Assembly: GCF_036346295.1 (NCBI RefSeq)
Contig: NZ_CP107820.1
Span: 203,651-267,650, forward strand
Reading direction: 5' to 3'
DNA: 64,000 nucleotides
Origin: Streptomyces sp. NBC_00536
Lineage (GTDB): Bacteria > Actinomycetota > Actinomycetes > Streptomycetales > Streptomycetaceae
Each line of letters starts with the position of its first letter. The stretch's first letter is position 1. Shown piece after piece: positions 25,401-32,847 of the stretch. Below the pieces are notes generated by a model. It worked only from the letters and a program-made list of their open reading frames with translations, had not been told where the DNA came from and ran no database searches. Position numbers and translations under genes: made by a program.

Positions 25401-25479
25401 GACCGCGTCCCGCCCCCGCCCCTTCTGGCTGCCCGCCCCGCCGGATACGGCCCGCGCCGAGCGGGGAGACCTCGCATGA
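22456..25479 (+). CDS. Catalytically dead ketosynthase split by a 440-residue Pro/Ala/Gly-rich insert
   Basis: 1007 residues. Residues 1-25 are a docking helix pair. CAVIALQGHFPQAVDLTAFWHL (51-72) is the start of a modular-PKS KS. Residues ~75-514 are low-complexity Pro/Ala/Gly/Thr repeats. The KS resumes at ~515 (VAAFDPDLFGLDPATAAALDPQERLLLE). Every catalytic residue is gone: VDTGASSFLTA replaces VDTACSS, and the HGTGT and KSNIGH regions are unrecognisable (TEDSRSAARS, AGAATGAAA). After the KS comes the trans-AT-type flanking domain (LVLLSAPTPAHLTATAGRLARWL) and post-linker ending RPFWLP. Possible roles are scaffold, KS0-type transfer partner or gatekeeper for the di-ACP. No AT domain is present. 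Confidence 0.85.
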   Translation: MEDREILRRFKSGTLERRRAVALLTADPTATAPPEPLPATPPTAPRPPAPCAVIALQGHFPQAVDLTAFWHLSLSPTTPPAQPMSDPVPAATTPPAQPGPGTGPAYARPTDQPGPGPAVVTTTDQRGPGLAYARPADQPGPGTLPGPTSPTPPARYWPDPPAQTAARAEPTANHPGTDPAYPTPTDQPAPGPDPAAAPAAAEPGPGTAPVYARPADPPGPGTVPARAADGTPAEAPSPAVAAAGQATATGRPAPRPGPPATGPSLAAAGRVTATGTPRLTPVRTPGAGPSTGIGPTEAPGPSLAAGPGTAPGTAPGVSPGAAPGVAPGVSPGAAPGAAPGVSPGAAPGAAPGVGPGAGPNAGPGTGIGPATAPGASLTAGPGAAPGASPGAGPDTGTGPTAAPGASPAAGPGATPGTAPGASPNSPAAPAAPAAATGTGTAPDVHPGAPGADTAPTGTPGPGTAETPASVRAMAAWATPPDRNTPPAAGPAPGHEPATVPGQGNTPGTAPIPDQNPRLLNGVAAFDPDLFGLDPATAAALDPQERLLLESARQVLEGAGYAGARLDALGSPDGATASRSVGVFTAVTSHDYSLLAPAGTPYGDPAGRLSRLLDLRGPSQSVDTGASSFLTAVHHALAALRAGECAAALVGAAELRLHPGRLRPGDGEGVAAVLLRPLSAARADGDRVQAVVLSSAVGHPGRGPHAPLRERLAQRALATARIPAAAVALTEDSRSAARSVGRAGAATGAAALARAVLQLRHATLLPDPARSGGRAQPAPWPAGAPRRALVGVHEDGEPQAVLVLAEAPAPAPAPEQPAPEPGGGPRLVLLSAPTPAHLTATAGRLARWLTSPAGAARGAVCDLDAVAGELRSGRAPMDCRLAVVATDVPELASALAAFAAPGGLPEADGLPYAPPVRSADLRTAHARDPLLLGDLGETRAYVDALWRGDRLEQLTRLWLAGVDVLVTDTAPGAGPRPVLDLPTTASRPRPFWLPAPPDTARAERGDLA
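22678..23997 (+). repeat. Low-complexity Pro/Ala/Gly coding repeat inside the dead KS gene
   Basis: Short units such as PGAAPGVSPG, PGTAPG and GPGTGIGP are repeated with variation over about 1.3 kb. DNA repeats of GGGCGCGGCCCC type are densest at 23350-23750. The insert replaces the ~35-residue KS segment between the first strand and the VDRFD region without breaking the reading frame. Confidence 0.85.
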
Positions 25480-26405
25480 ACGCCGCCACGACGGTGAACG
25501 CCGCGACGGTGACCAGCGCCACGACGGCAACCAGCGCCCCGCGAGCGCCCGGCGGCACCAACCGGCAGCAACTGGTCGAGGCGGCCGCCGCCCAGGGCCC
25601 CACCGCCGAGGCGGTCACCCTGTGGCTGTGCCCCAACGACGAGGTCAGTCCGGCCCTGGCCAGTCTGCTGGCCGGGCACTGGCTGGACGCCCACGAGCAC
25701 AAGACCGCGGGCAAGTTCCTCTTCGAGCGGGACCGCAGCCAGTACCTGATCGCCCACACGCTGGTGCGCCGCGCCCTGTCCCTGGAGGCGGGCCTGTCCG
25801 AGGCCGAGCTGGTCATCTGGCGCTCCGCCCGCGGGCGGCCGTTCCTGCGGCCCTCCCCCGACGCCCTGCCGCGCGGCGGCGCCCAGCTGGACTTCAACCT
25901 CTCGCACGCGGGCGGCTACAACCTGCTCGGCATCGTGCGCCACCAGCGCATCGGCGTGGACGTGGAGCGGATGGACGACCGCGACGCCCAGGCCATCACC
26001 ACCATCGTGCGCACCTTCGCGCCCGAGGAGCGCGACTGGGTGGACACCCTGCCCCCGGGGCGCGAGCGCGACCGGCGCGCGCTGCGCGTGTGGACGCTCA
26101 AGGAGGCGTACTCCAAGGCCCGCGGCCTGGGTCTCGGACTGCCCTTCGACAGCTTCGTGTTCACGATGGACGACGAGCGCGGTGTGCGCGCCTTCGCCCC
26201 GCCGGAGGACGACACGGCCCGCCCCTGGTGGTTCATCGAGCTGGAGCCGGTCCCCGGCGTCCTGGTCGCCGTCGCGGTCCCCGCCGACCCCGGGCAGGAC
26301 GCGGTGATCCAGCTGAACCACGGCTTCCCGTGGAGCCGCAGCGCCCCCCAGAGTTTTCCGCTCCCGGATCCGGTCGGCGGAATCCAGGCATCCGTTCCCG
26401 CGTGA
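25476..26405 (+). CDS. Sfp-type phosphopantetheinyl transferase (PPTase 1)
   Basis: 309 residues. The three PPTase motifs are visible: LDFNLSHAGGYNLL, the Mg-binding IGVDVERMDD, and WTLKEAYSKARGLGLGLP. It transfers 4'-phosphopantetheine from CoA to carrier-protein Ser residues. Its ATG at 25476 overlaps the stop of the dead KS gene and has GGGGAG upstream. Its position suggests it is dedicated to the di-ACP and possibly to the ESID ACP. The ~75 N-terminal residues (Thr/Ala-rich, then TLWLCPNDEVSPALA) precede the core as in Sfp/EntD types. A second PPTase gene at 32 kb is unusual for one cluster. Confidence 0.9.
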   Translation: MNAATTVNAATVTSATTATSAPRAPGGTNRQQLVEAAAAQGPTAEAVTLWLCPNDEVSPALASLLAGHWLDAHEHKTAGKFLFERDRSQYLIAHTLVRRALSLEAGLSEAELVIWRSARGRPFLRPSPDALPRGGAQLDFNLSHAGGYNLLGIVRHQRIGVDVERMDDRDAQAITTIVRTFAPEERDWVDTLPPGRERDRRALRVWTLKEAYSKARGLGLGLPFDSFVFTMDDERGVRAFAPPEDDTARPWWFIELEPVPGVLVAVAVPADPGQDAVIQLNHGFPWSRSAPQSFPLPDPVGGIQASVPA

Positions 26406-26736
26406 CACCCCGGACAGCCCCCGAACACCCCCGGAACACTCCTCGAATCCTTTACCGATAATTTGGAAACATTCGCGGATCTTCTCGCGCCCCGGAAAGT
26501 TGATCTATATCTCTCCAGCTTTCCCCGGACATCCGCCCGTAACATCATCCAGCCCGCCCTGACCTGCAAAGAGGCTGAATCCATCCCGTACTGATGGGAC
26601 GCCATGGAAAGGCGCTCAAGGACCACTACAGGAAATAGAGAAAGACCTGTGGCCCCCGCTAGCGTGCCTGGAGCGGGGGCGGATTTCTGCCCACCGGATG
26701 GAAAAGACAAGGAACTCGACGAGTACGGAGGAGACC

Positions 26737-27558
26737 GTGAGGATTCAGGTTCTGGGTCCGTTGAGTGCCGAGGTCAACGGGGGATCCATCGTTCCGACCG
26801 CGGGTAAACCACGGCAGGTTCTGTCACTGCTCGCGCTCTATCCGGGGCGCGTCATGCCGGTCCCCACCCTCATGGAGGAGATCTGGGGGACCCAGCCGCC
26901 GCAGAGCGCGCTGACCACCCTCCAGACGTACATCCTCCAGTTACGCAGACGCCTGGGCACCGCGATGGGCCCCGACGCGCCCGGTGGCGCCAAAGAGGTA
27001 CTGGCCACCCGGCACGGCGGCTACCTGCTGCAGATCCCCGAAGAGAGCGTCGACGTACACGATTACGAGCGCCTGATCCGCGAGGGCCAGACGGCCTTCG
27101 AGACGGGCGACAGCCAGGTCTCGGCGGCCCGCTTCAAGGCCGCGCTGGACCTGTGGCGCGGACCGGCCCTGGTCGACGTACGCGTGGGACCGATCCTCGA
27201 CATCGAGGTGATGCGCCTGGAGGAGAGCCGGCTCGTCACCGTGGAACGGCGGATCGACGCCGACCTGCGCCTCGGCCGGCACGCCGAACTCATCGCCGAA
27301 CTCACCGAACTGACCGCGCGCCACCCCCAGCACGAGGGACTGCACTCCCAGGTGATGGTCGCGCTCTACCGCTCGGGCCGACAGGCCTCGGCACTGGAGG
27401 TGTACCGCAAGCTGCGCATGCGGCTGATCGAGGACCTGGGCGTGGAGCCCTCCCCGCAGTTGCAGCGCCTGCACCAGGCGATGCTGTCCGTGGACCCGCA
27501 GCTCGACGTCTTCGCGGGCCCCCGGCACACCTCGACCTTCGACCTCTTCGCCGCCTGA
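26737..27558 (+). CDS. SARP-family transcriptional activator (SARP1), TTA codon
   Basis: 273 residues from a GTG with GGAGGAG five bases upstream (an ATG 39 bases earlier is less likely). Residues 1-95 are the OmpR-like winged DNA-binding domain (VLGPLSAEVNGGSIVPTAGKPRQVLSLLALYPG, EEIWGTQPPQSALTTLQTYILQLRRRLG). The rest is the bacterial transcriptional activation (BTAD) domain. Codon 69 is TTA, so translation should depend on bldA. It is strongly similar throughout to SARP2 at 43 kb, including the ribosome site, and therefore a recent paralogue. Likely pathway activator of the polyketide operons. Confidence 0.92.
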   Translation: MRIQVLGPLSAEVNGGSIVPTAGKPRQVLSLLALYPGRVMPVPTLMEEIWGTQPPQSALTTLQTYILQLRRRLGTAMGPDAPGGAKEVLATRHGGYLLQIPEESVDVHDYERLIREGQTAFETGDSQVSAARFKAALDLWRGPALVDVRVGPILDIEVMRLEESRLVTVERRIDADLRLGRHAELIAELTELTARHPQHEGLHSQVMVALYRSGRQASALEVYRKLRMRLIEDLGVEPSPQLQRLHQAMLSVDPQLDVFAGPRHTSTFDLFAA

Positions 27559-27562
27559 GGAC

Positions 27563-27618
27563 CCGCCCCGGGCCGGTACGCGCACCTCCTGGCCGGTACG
27601 CGCGTACCCCCGGGGCGG
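27563..27618. terminator. Inverted repeat after SARP1
   Basis: CCGCCCCGGG and its complement CCCGGGGCGG flank a segment containing two copies of GGCCGGTACGCGC. This can fold into a long stem and is placed just past the SARP1 stop. Terminator role inferred; the exact ends of the stem are approximate. Confidence 0.45.
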
Positions 27619-27740
27619 CTCCGCCACCCGTGCCGGGCCTCTCGAAGGCCTCTCCAGCCCCGGTCCAGCCGGGGCGCGGACAGTGATGGGTCATCACCGG
27701 CCCGCCGCTTGGGGTGCCGTTCGGAGCCAGGAGGTCGCAC

Positions 27741-29336
27741 GTGCCCATCCTGAGGTACCTGGAGAACCCGCTCGACGACCTGCTGCGGCGGGCCGCGGCG
27801 CGCGGGGGTGACGCACCGGCCGTCACCACCGCCCGTACCACCCTCACCTTCGCCGCAATCGACCGGGAAGCAGACCGGATCGCGCACGTCGTACGCCGCC
27901 TCGCGTCCCGGCCCGGCGCCGTGGTCGCGGCGGCCGCGAACCTGGACGCGGTGTTCCCCGCCGTCTACTACGGCACGATCCGCAGCGGCCACCTGCTGGC
28001 CCTCGTCGATCCGCTGACCGGTCCGGCCGCCCTGCACGAGATCCTCACCACGGCCGGAGCCGAGATCGCCTTCGTGCCCACGGCCCTCGCCGAGCTGCTG
28101 GTCAAGATGGAGGACCAGCTGCCGCACCTGCGCACGATCGTGGTGACGGACGCGGTCGGCGAAGTGGCCCCCGGCTCGTCCCTGGCACTGTCCACGGTGC
28201 TTGCGTCCGCGCCGCACACCCCACTGCGGACCGGCCCCCCGATCGACGTGGACTCCGTGGCCTGCCTCCACTTCACCCCGCACACGAGCCCGCACACGGG
28301 GTCGCCGGGCATGGCATGGCGAGCGATCCGTTTCAGCCACCGCAACCTCATCGCGGGCGCCGCCCAAACGGCCATCGCCCAGAACCTGGACTCCGGTTCG
28401 GTCATCGTGAACCACTTGCCCCTCTACCATCCCGCCCACCTCAACGCCGCCGTGCACGCGGGCGCCTGGCAGGTGCTGTGCGCCGATCCGGCGCCCTGGG
28501 CCGGGATCGCGCTCGCCGCGCGGGTGGGCGCGGACCACTACCACGGGCTCGCGAGCCGGCTGACCCGGCTGGCCGCCGACCGCCGCTTCGCACCCGGACA
28601 CCCGGACCTGCCCGGCCCGCACCTGCGCGCGGTGCTCTCCGGCGGCACCCCGCTGGAACCGGCGACCGCGCGGCGGCTGCGCGACGTCCTGGGCGCGCCC
28701 GTCCTGCAGGGGTACGGCCTGAGCGAGGTGTGCACCCTCTCCCACCACCAGGTGCCCGGCTCCCGGCCGGACCTCGGCGCGGTCGGCGTCCCGCTGCCGG
28801 GCACCGAGTGCCGGGTGGTCGCGCCCGCCGGGCGGGAGCCGGTCGCGGTGTGGTCGACGGGCGAGGTGGAGATCCGCGGTCCGCAGCTGACCGCGGGCTG
28901 CGGGGCGGACGGCTGGCTCTCCACGGGCGACGTGGGCTATCTCGACGAGGACGGCGGACTGTACGTCGTCGACCGCCTCGGCTCCGTCTTCACCTGCGAC
29001 GACGTCCTCATCGCGCCGTCCCTGATCGAACGGGTCATCGCCGAGGACCCCCGGGTCGCGGAGTGCGTCGTGGCCGACTGGCCCGACCCAGCACGCGGCG
29101 CCCTGGTCTGGGCAGGCATCGTCCTACGCCCGGGTGTCCCGACCCACACCCCCTTGCTCCTCCTCGACACCCTGGACTCGATAGCGGAACAGGCCAACGC
29201 CCGCCTCTCCTCAGGAGAACGCATCCGTCGCCTGGAAGCCCTGGACACCATCCCCCGCACCCCCACCGGCACCCCCGCCCGCCACCACATCCGCACCCGC
29301 CTCCAAGCCCTCTCCACCGCCGAAACCACCACCTGA
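27741..29336 (+). CDS. AMP-ligase homologue with altered catalytic motifs
   Basis: 531 residues of ANL fold. A5 (GYGLSEVCTLSHH) and the TGD motif (LSTGDVGYLDEDGGLYVVDR) are normal. The P-loop (usually TSGTTGxPKG) reads TPHTSPHTGSPGMAWRA, without its Lys, and the C-terminal A10 Lys (usually PxGK) is Thr (TPTGTPARHH). Loss of the A10 Lys generally abolishes adenylation, though thioester formation may survive. The GTG at 27741 has AGGAGG upstream. It may be a decoy, a transferase-only enzyme, or an adenylating enzyme that uses different residues. It lies between SARP1 and the condensation-like gene, near the dead KS and di-ACP. Confidence 0.82.
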   Translation: MPILRYLENPLDDLLRRAAARGGDAPAVTTARTTLTFAAIDREADRIAHVVRRLASRPGAVVAAAANLDAVFPAVYYGTIRSGHLLALVDPLTGPAALHEILTTAGAEIAFVPTALAELLVKMEDQLPHLRTIVVTDAVGEVAPGSSLALSTVLASAPHTPLRTGPPIDVDSVACLHFTPHTSPHTGSPGMAWRAIRFSHRNLIAGAAQTAIAQNLDSGSVIVNHLPLYHPAHLNAAVHAGAWQVLCADPAPWAGIALAARVGADHYHGLASRLTRLAADRRFAPGHPDLPGPHLRAVLSGGTPLEPATARRLRDVLGAPVLQGYGLSEVCTLSHHQVPGSRPDLGAVGVPLPGTECRVVAPAGREPVAVWSTGEVEIRGPQLTAGCGADGWLSTGDVGYLDEDGGLYVVDRLGSVFTCDDVLIAPSLIERVIAEDPRVAECVVADWPDPARGALVWAGIVLRPGVPTHTPLLLLDTLDSIAEQANARLSSGERIRRLEALDTIPRTPTGTPARHHIRTRLQALSTAETTT

Positions 29337-29392
29337 CCCCCCGCCGCGCCCCCAGAGGGGGACAGCCGACCGACAAGGGCGCGCAACCCCAG

Positions 29393-29579
29393 CCCCGCCG
29401 GCGTTTGAGGCGCCCCCAGAGGGCCAGCCGACCCAACGGGGCGCACCCACCCCACCCCCACCGAGGCCATTCCAGCCCCGCCGGCGTTTGAGGCGCCCCC
29501 AGAGGGCCAGCCGACCCAACGGGGCGCACCCACCCCACCCTCGCCGAGGCCATTCCAGCCCCGCCGGCGTTTGAGGCGC
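29393..29579 (+). repeat. Three tandem ~83-bp units with GCCGGCGTTTGAGGC core
   Basis: The 21-base core around GCCGGCGTTTGAGGCGC is at 29393-29413, 29476-29496 and 29559-29579, each exactly 83 bp apart, with near-identical spacer. This fills most of the 327-bp gap between the AMP-ligase homologue and the condensation-like gene. The same core occurs at eight other places in the window, always in this orientation. Confidence 0.9.
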
Positions 29580-29663
29580 CCCCGGAGGGCCAGCCGACCG
29601 GCGCCACCGATCCGGCCCCCGCCCCCGCCCCCGAGACCAGGCCCGCCAGGGCTACCGACTGGG

Positions 29664-31769
29664 CTACCGACTGGGCGTCGAGGCCGACGCCGAGGCCTCC
29701 ACCGGGGCCAGCGCCCGCACAAGCGCCTCCGCCGAAGCCTCCGCATCCGCGACCCCCGTCATCACCACCGTCACCGCCAAGTCCCGCCCCGGCTCCCGGA
29801 CCAGCGCCTCCCCCAGCCCCTGCGCCGCCCCCGCCCCGGGCCCGCACCCGCACAGGAACACCCGCCGCCCGGGGACGGGCACAAGCAAGCCATCCAGTTC
29901 CGGCGGAACCGAAACCGCCCCCGCCCCCGGAAGCCCCGGCAGCCACAGCACGACCACCCTCCCCACCCCCCGATACCGCCGCGCGAACACCTCGTACGCC
30001 CCCGCAACCACCCCCGGCACCGCCACCAGGCAGATCACATCCGCCGAAGCCCCACCCGCCCGCAGGGTCCGCAGCACGACCCGCCGGACCGGCGGCGGGT
30101 CCGGAGCCACGGCCGGGACCTCGACATGGGCCAGCAGCGACAGCGCCTGCCCCACCGTCGTCCCCGGATCCCGCATCTGCGCCAGCGCCCGCAACAGGCT
30201 CACGCACTGCCCGAGCGCCGCCGACGCGTCCTCGTCGGCCAGACTCGCCCGGTCGTACACCGCGCTGAGCGCCAGCGCCCCGCCCCGCTCGTGCCGCGCG
30301 TTCAGCGTGATCGGCAGGCTGGTCCCGCCGCCCGCGGGCCGCGGCTCGTCCACCTCGATCCCCTGTCCCTCCAGTTCGGCCCGTACGCCCGGCGGGAGTT
30401 CGGGCCAGTGGTCGAAGGACACGACGGTGTCGGTGAGCGGCGGCTCGCCGTCACCGCGCCCGATCCACGCCCGGATCCGGTCGCCGGACACCCACGGGTA
30501 CGCGGCCAGGTCGAGCAGCGCGTCCCGCACCTGCTGGAGCAGCTCGGCCAGCGGGGCCGCCGGGTCCACGCGCACCGTCATCGGCAGCGGGTGCCCGAGC
30601 ACGCCGGGTATCCCCGCGGCTCCGGGCAGCGCGATGTCCCGGGGCCCAAGCTGCACCCCGAAGCTCACCCGCAGCGGGCCGCCGGTCCCCGCCGCCCGGT
30701 ACAGCAGCAGCGCCCACACCACGTGCAGGGCGCTGCTCTCCCCGGCCCCCCGGGCCGCGGCCCAGGAGCGCAGCCCGGAGCTGTACGGCTCGACGAGCCG
30801 CCTGCGCAGCCGCCCCGCCCCGCTCTGGCGGGTGTCGGCGCCCCGGCGGCCCACCGCGGTCGCGGCGTGCCGCGGGGGTCCGGTCCGCGTCCACAGTTCG
30901 CGCGCGCCCTCGCTGCTCTGCCGGGCCAGCCAGCGGGCGTGGTCGCGCAGGTCGGGGCGGCGCTCCCCGCCGGGCAGCACCCCGCCGGCCAGGTAGGCCC
31001 GGTAGAACTCGCGCAGCAGCAGGTGCACCCCGCGCTCGTCGAGCAGCGCCCGGTGGTAGGTCAGCAGGACGCGTACGGGCGCCCCCGGCCGCCCGTGCAG
31101 CAGGGTGAGCCGCAGCAGCGGCGGCCGGTCCAGCGCGAAGCCGTGCAGCCGGTCGGCCGCGAGGAGCCCGGGCCAGTCGGCCTCGCCGTGCGCGCGGTGG
31201 ACGATGTCGACGTCGGCGCGCGGGTGCAGTACGAGCCTGGCCACCGCCGTCCAGTCGAAGGCGGCCCGCAGCACCGCTTCCCGGTCGGCCACCGACTGCC
31301 AGGCCGCGGCGAAGCGCGCCCGTTCCAGCGGGCCGGACCAGGTCCAGTGCAGTTGCTCGATGTGCCGGTCGGGGCCGCTCTGCCGGGTGACCGCCTCCCA
31401 GAGCAGTTCCCGCTGGTGGCCGACCAGTTCGAGCGGCTCCCCGGCCGCCCGGTGCGGACCGAGCAGGTCGGCGAGCAACTCGGGCCCCGGCCCGCCACCC
31501 GCACCAGCACCCGCACCCGCACCCACGCCCGCACCCGCACCCGCACCCGGAACCAGCCGCAGCGTGTGCCGCCCCGGCCCGTGGCACTCCAGCGTGACCT
31601 GGAACTCCCGGTGCCGCCCGGCGATCCGGGCAGCGAACAGTTCGGCGTCCGCGTCGTCGCGCAGCCCGCGCACGCCGAAGACGAGGGGGGCTCCGGCCAC
31701 CGGCCGCCCCGCCTCGCGCACCACGACGAGGACCGGCCCCGGGCCCCGGGGGCCCGACGTGCCGGTCAT
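29664..31769 (-). CDS. Stand-alone condensation-domain-like protein with C-terminal thioesterase-like region
   Basis: 701 residues. An N-terminal ~100-residue region ends in an Ala/Gly repeat. Residues ~105-510 are a condensation/acyltransferase fold: ELVGHQRELLWEAVT, the HHxxxDG motif as LLTYHRALLDERGVH (second His and Asp kept, first His Tyr, Gly replaced), then GVQLGPRDI and LTDTVVSFDHWP. The final ~190 residues (VRRVVLRTLRAGGASADVICLVAVPG...) recall a thioesterase fold without a clear GxSxG. It could form an ester or amide between a carrier-bound acyl group and an acceptor. The ATG at 31769 is the family-length start. Confidence 0.7.
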   Translation of the reverse strand: MTGTSGPRGPGPVLVVVREAGRPVAGAPLVFGVRGLRDDADAELFAARIAGRHREFQVTLECHGPGRHTLRLVPGAGAGAGVGAGAGAGAGGGPGPELLADLLGPHRAAGEPLELVGHQRELLWEAVTRQSGPDRHIEQLHWTWSGPLERARFAAAWQSVADREAVLRAAFDWTAVARLVLHPRADVDIVHRAHGEADWPGLLAADRLHGFALDRPPLLRLTLLHGRPGAPVRVLLTYHRALLDERGVHLLLREFYRAYLAGGVLPGGERRPDLRDHARWLARQSSEGARELWTRTGPPRHAATAVGRRGADTRQSGAGRLRRRLVEPYSSGLRSWAAARGAGESSALHVVWALLLYRAAGTGGPLRVSFGVQLGPRDIALPGAAGIPGVLGHPLPMTVRVDPAAPLAELLQQVRDALLDLAAYPWVSGDRIRAWIGRGDGEPPLTDTVVSFDHWPELPPGVRAELEGQGIEVDEPRPAGGGTSLPITLNARHERGGALALSAVYDRASLADEDASAALGQCVSLLRALAQMRDPGTTVGQALSLLAHVEVPAVAPDPPPVRRVVLRTLRAGGASADVICLVAVPGVVAGAYEVFARRYRGVGRVVVLWLPGLPGAGAVSVPPELDGLLVPVPGRRVFLCGCGPGAGAAQGLGEALVREPGRDLAVTVVMTGVADAEASAEALVRALAPVEASASASTPSR

Positions 31770-31947
31770 CCCTGGCCCGTACTTCCCCCGGCCGCCACCG
31801 GGAGCTGGGGGAAACCCGGGCTATCCGTCCTGACCGGCACGACGGCCCCCGACCCGGACACGGCGCGGCCCGCGCGCGGCCGCAGGCCGCGCTCCGGCGA
31901 GTTCCCTTGCCTTCACGGCGTACGCCTTCCCTTGGCCCGGCCGGAGG

Positions 31948-32847
31948 TTACCGGTCCAAAAAGCGTAGTAGGCCCAGCGGTTCGGGGCCCCTTTCCTCAA
32001 GCGGACCTGCACCGCTCCGCGAACCGGCGTCGACCGGCGGCGCGGTCTCCGGCACAGACTTCGGCGCCGAGCCCGCCCGTACCCGCCGGTGCGCCTCGCT
32101 GACGAGATAGCGGTCCTGGACGAGATGCGTGGCGAAGCTCCACCGCCCGCCCGCGTCATCGCCCGGCACGACCTGCGGCGCACCGGCCCCGTCCCCGGAA
32201 CCCGCCCCGGCCCCGTACGCGAACCCGAACCCGGCGAAGCTCCGCCGCATCCCGTGCCCGAGCGCCTTCGTGTACGCCTCCTTCAAGGTCCACATGCGCA
32301 ACAGCCGCACCCGGCGCTCCTCTTCGGGCAGCGCGGCCAGCTCCGCGTCCTCCGCCGGGGTGCACACGTGCTCGCGCAGCAGCTCGAAGGAGATCTGCCG
32401 CCCCACCGGCTCCGCGTCCACCCCGATCGGCCCGGTCCGGCTCACCCCGACCACGATCAGCTCGTCGGTGTGCGCCAGGCTCACCTCCAGCTCGCCGCCG
32501 AGCCCGCGCAGGACGGGCCGCCCGCCGGGCCGGTAGCCGAGGTCGAGGGCGCCCACGGGTACGTTCAGCGCGCTCGCGGCGGTGTACTTCATCACCAGCC
32601 GGGACACCGCGAACCGCATCCGCCCGGCCGCCGTCGGCCCCTGCCGGTAGCGCGGCCAGTCGTGCCCGAGCAGCGGCCGCAGCCCCGGATCCAGCAGCGC
32701 GGCCGTCAGCCACTGGCCCCAGGTGGTGCAGACGACCGCCCGGCCGTCGTCGTCGAGCCGGTCGCCCAGCTCGTCCCACGGCCCGTCGGGCCCGGCGACC
32801 GCCAGCGGCGCGGGCCCCGGCCCGTAGCCGGGCGCCGCCGCGCTCAC
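31948..32847 (-). CDS. Sfp-type phosphopantetheinyl transferase (PPTase 2)
   Basis: 299 residues. Motifs: LEVSLAHTDELIVVGVS, PIGVDAEPVGR (Mg site), and MWTLKEAYTKALGHGM. A Gly/Ala repeat (AYGAGAGSGDGAGAP) is inserted after the core. It starts with a GTG at 32847 that overlaps the stop of the upstream acyl-CoA-dehydrogenase-like gene (GTGA), so the two are coupled. With PPTase 1 the region encodes two PPTases; the two carrier types (ESID and GxDS) may need different enzymes. Confidence 0.88.
   Translation of the reverse strand: MSAAAPGYGPGPAPLAVAGPDGPWDELGDRLDDDGRAVVCTTWGQWLTAALLDPGLRPLLGHDWPRYRQGPTAAGRMRFAVSRLVMKYTAASALNVPVGALDLGYRPGGRPVLRGLGGELEVSLAHTDELIVVGVSRTGPIGVDAEPVGRQISFELLREHVCTPAEDAELAALPEEERRVRLLRMWTLKEAYTKALGHGMRRSFAGFGFAYGAGAGSGDGAGAPQVVPGDDAGGRWSFATHLVQDRYLVSEAHRRVRAGSAPKSVPETAPPVDAGSRSGAGPLEERGPEPLGLLRFLDR

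Noticed and set aside
22072..25530. 1152-codon minus-strand ORF opposite the dead KS gene
   Set aside because: Composition is Arg/Gly/Ala with no family motif; the plus strand has KS landmarks, docking helices and operon overlap with the PPTase.
29571..32102. 843-codon plus-strand ORF
   Set aside because: Antisense to the condensation-like and PPTase 2 genes; Pro/Arg-rich with no motif.
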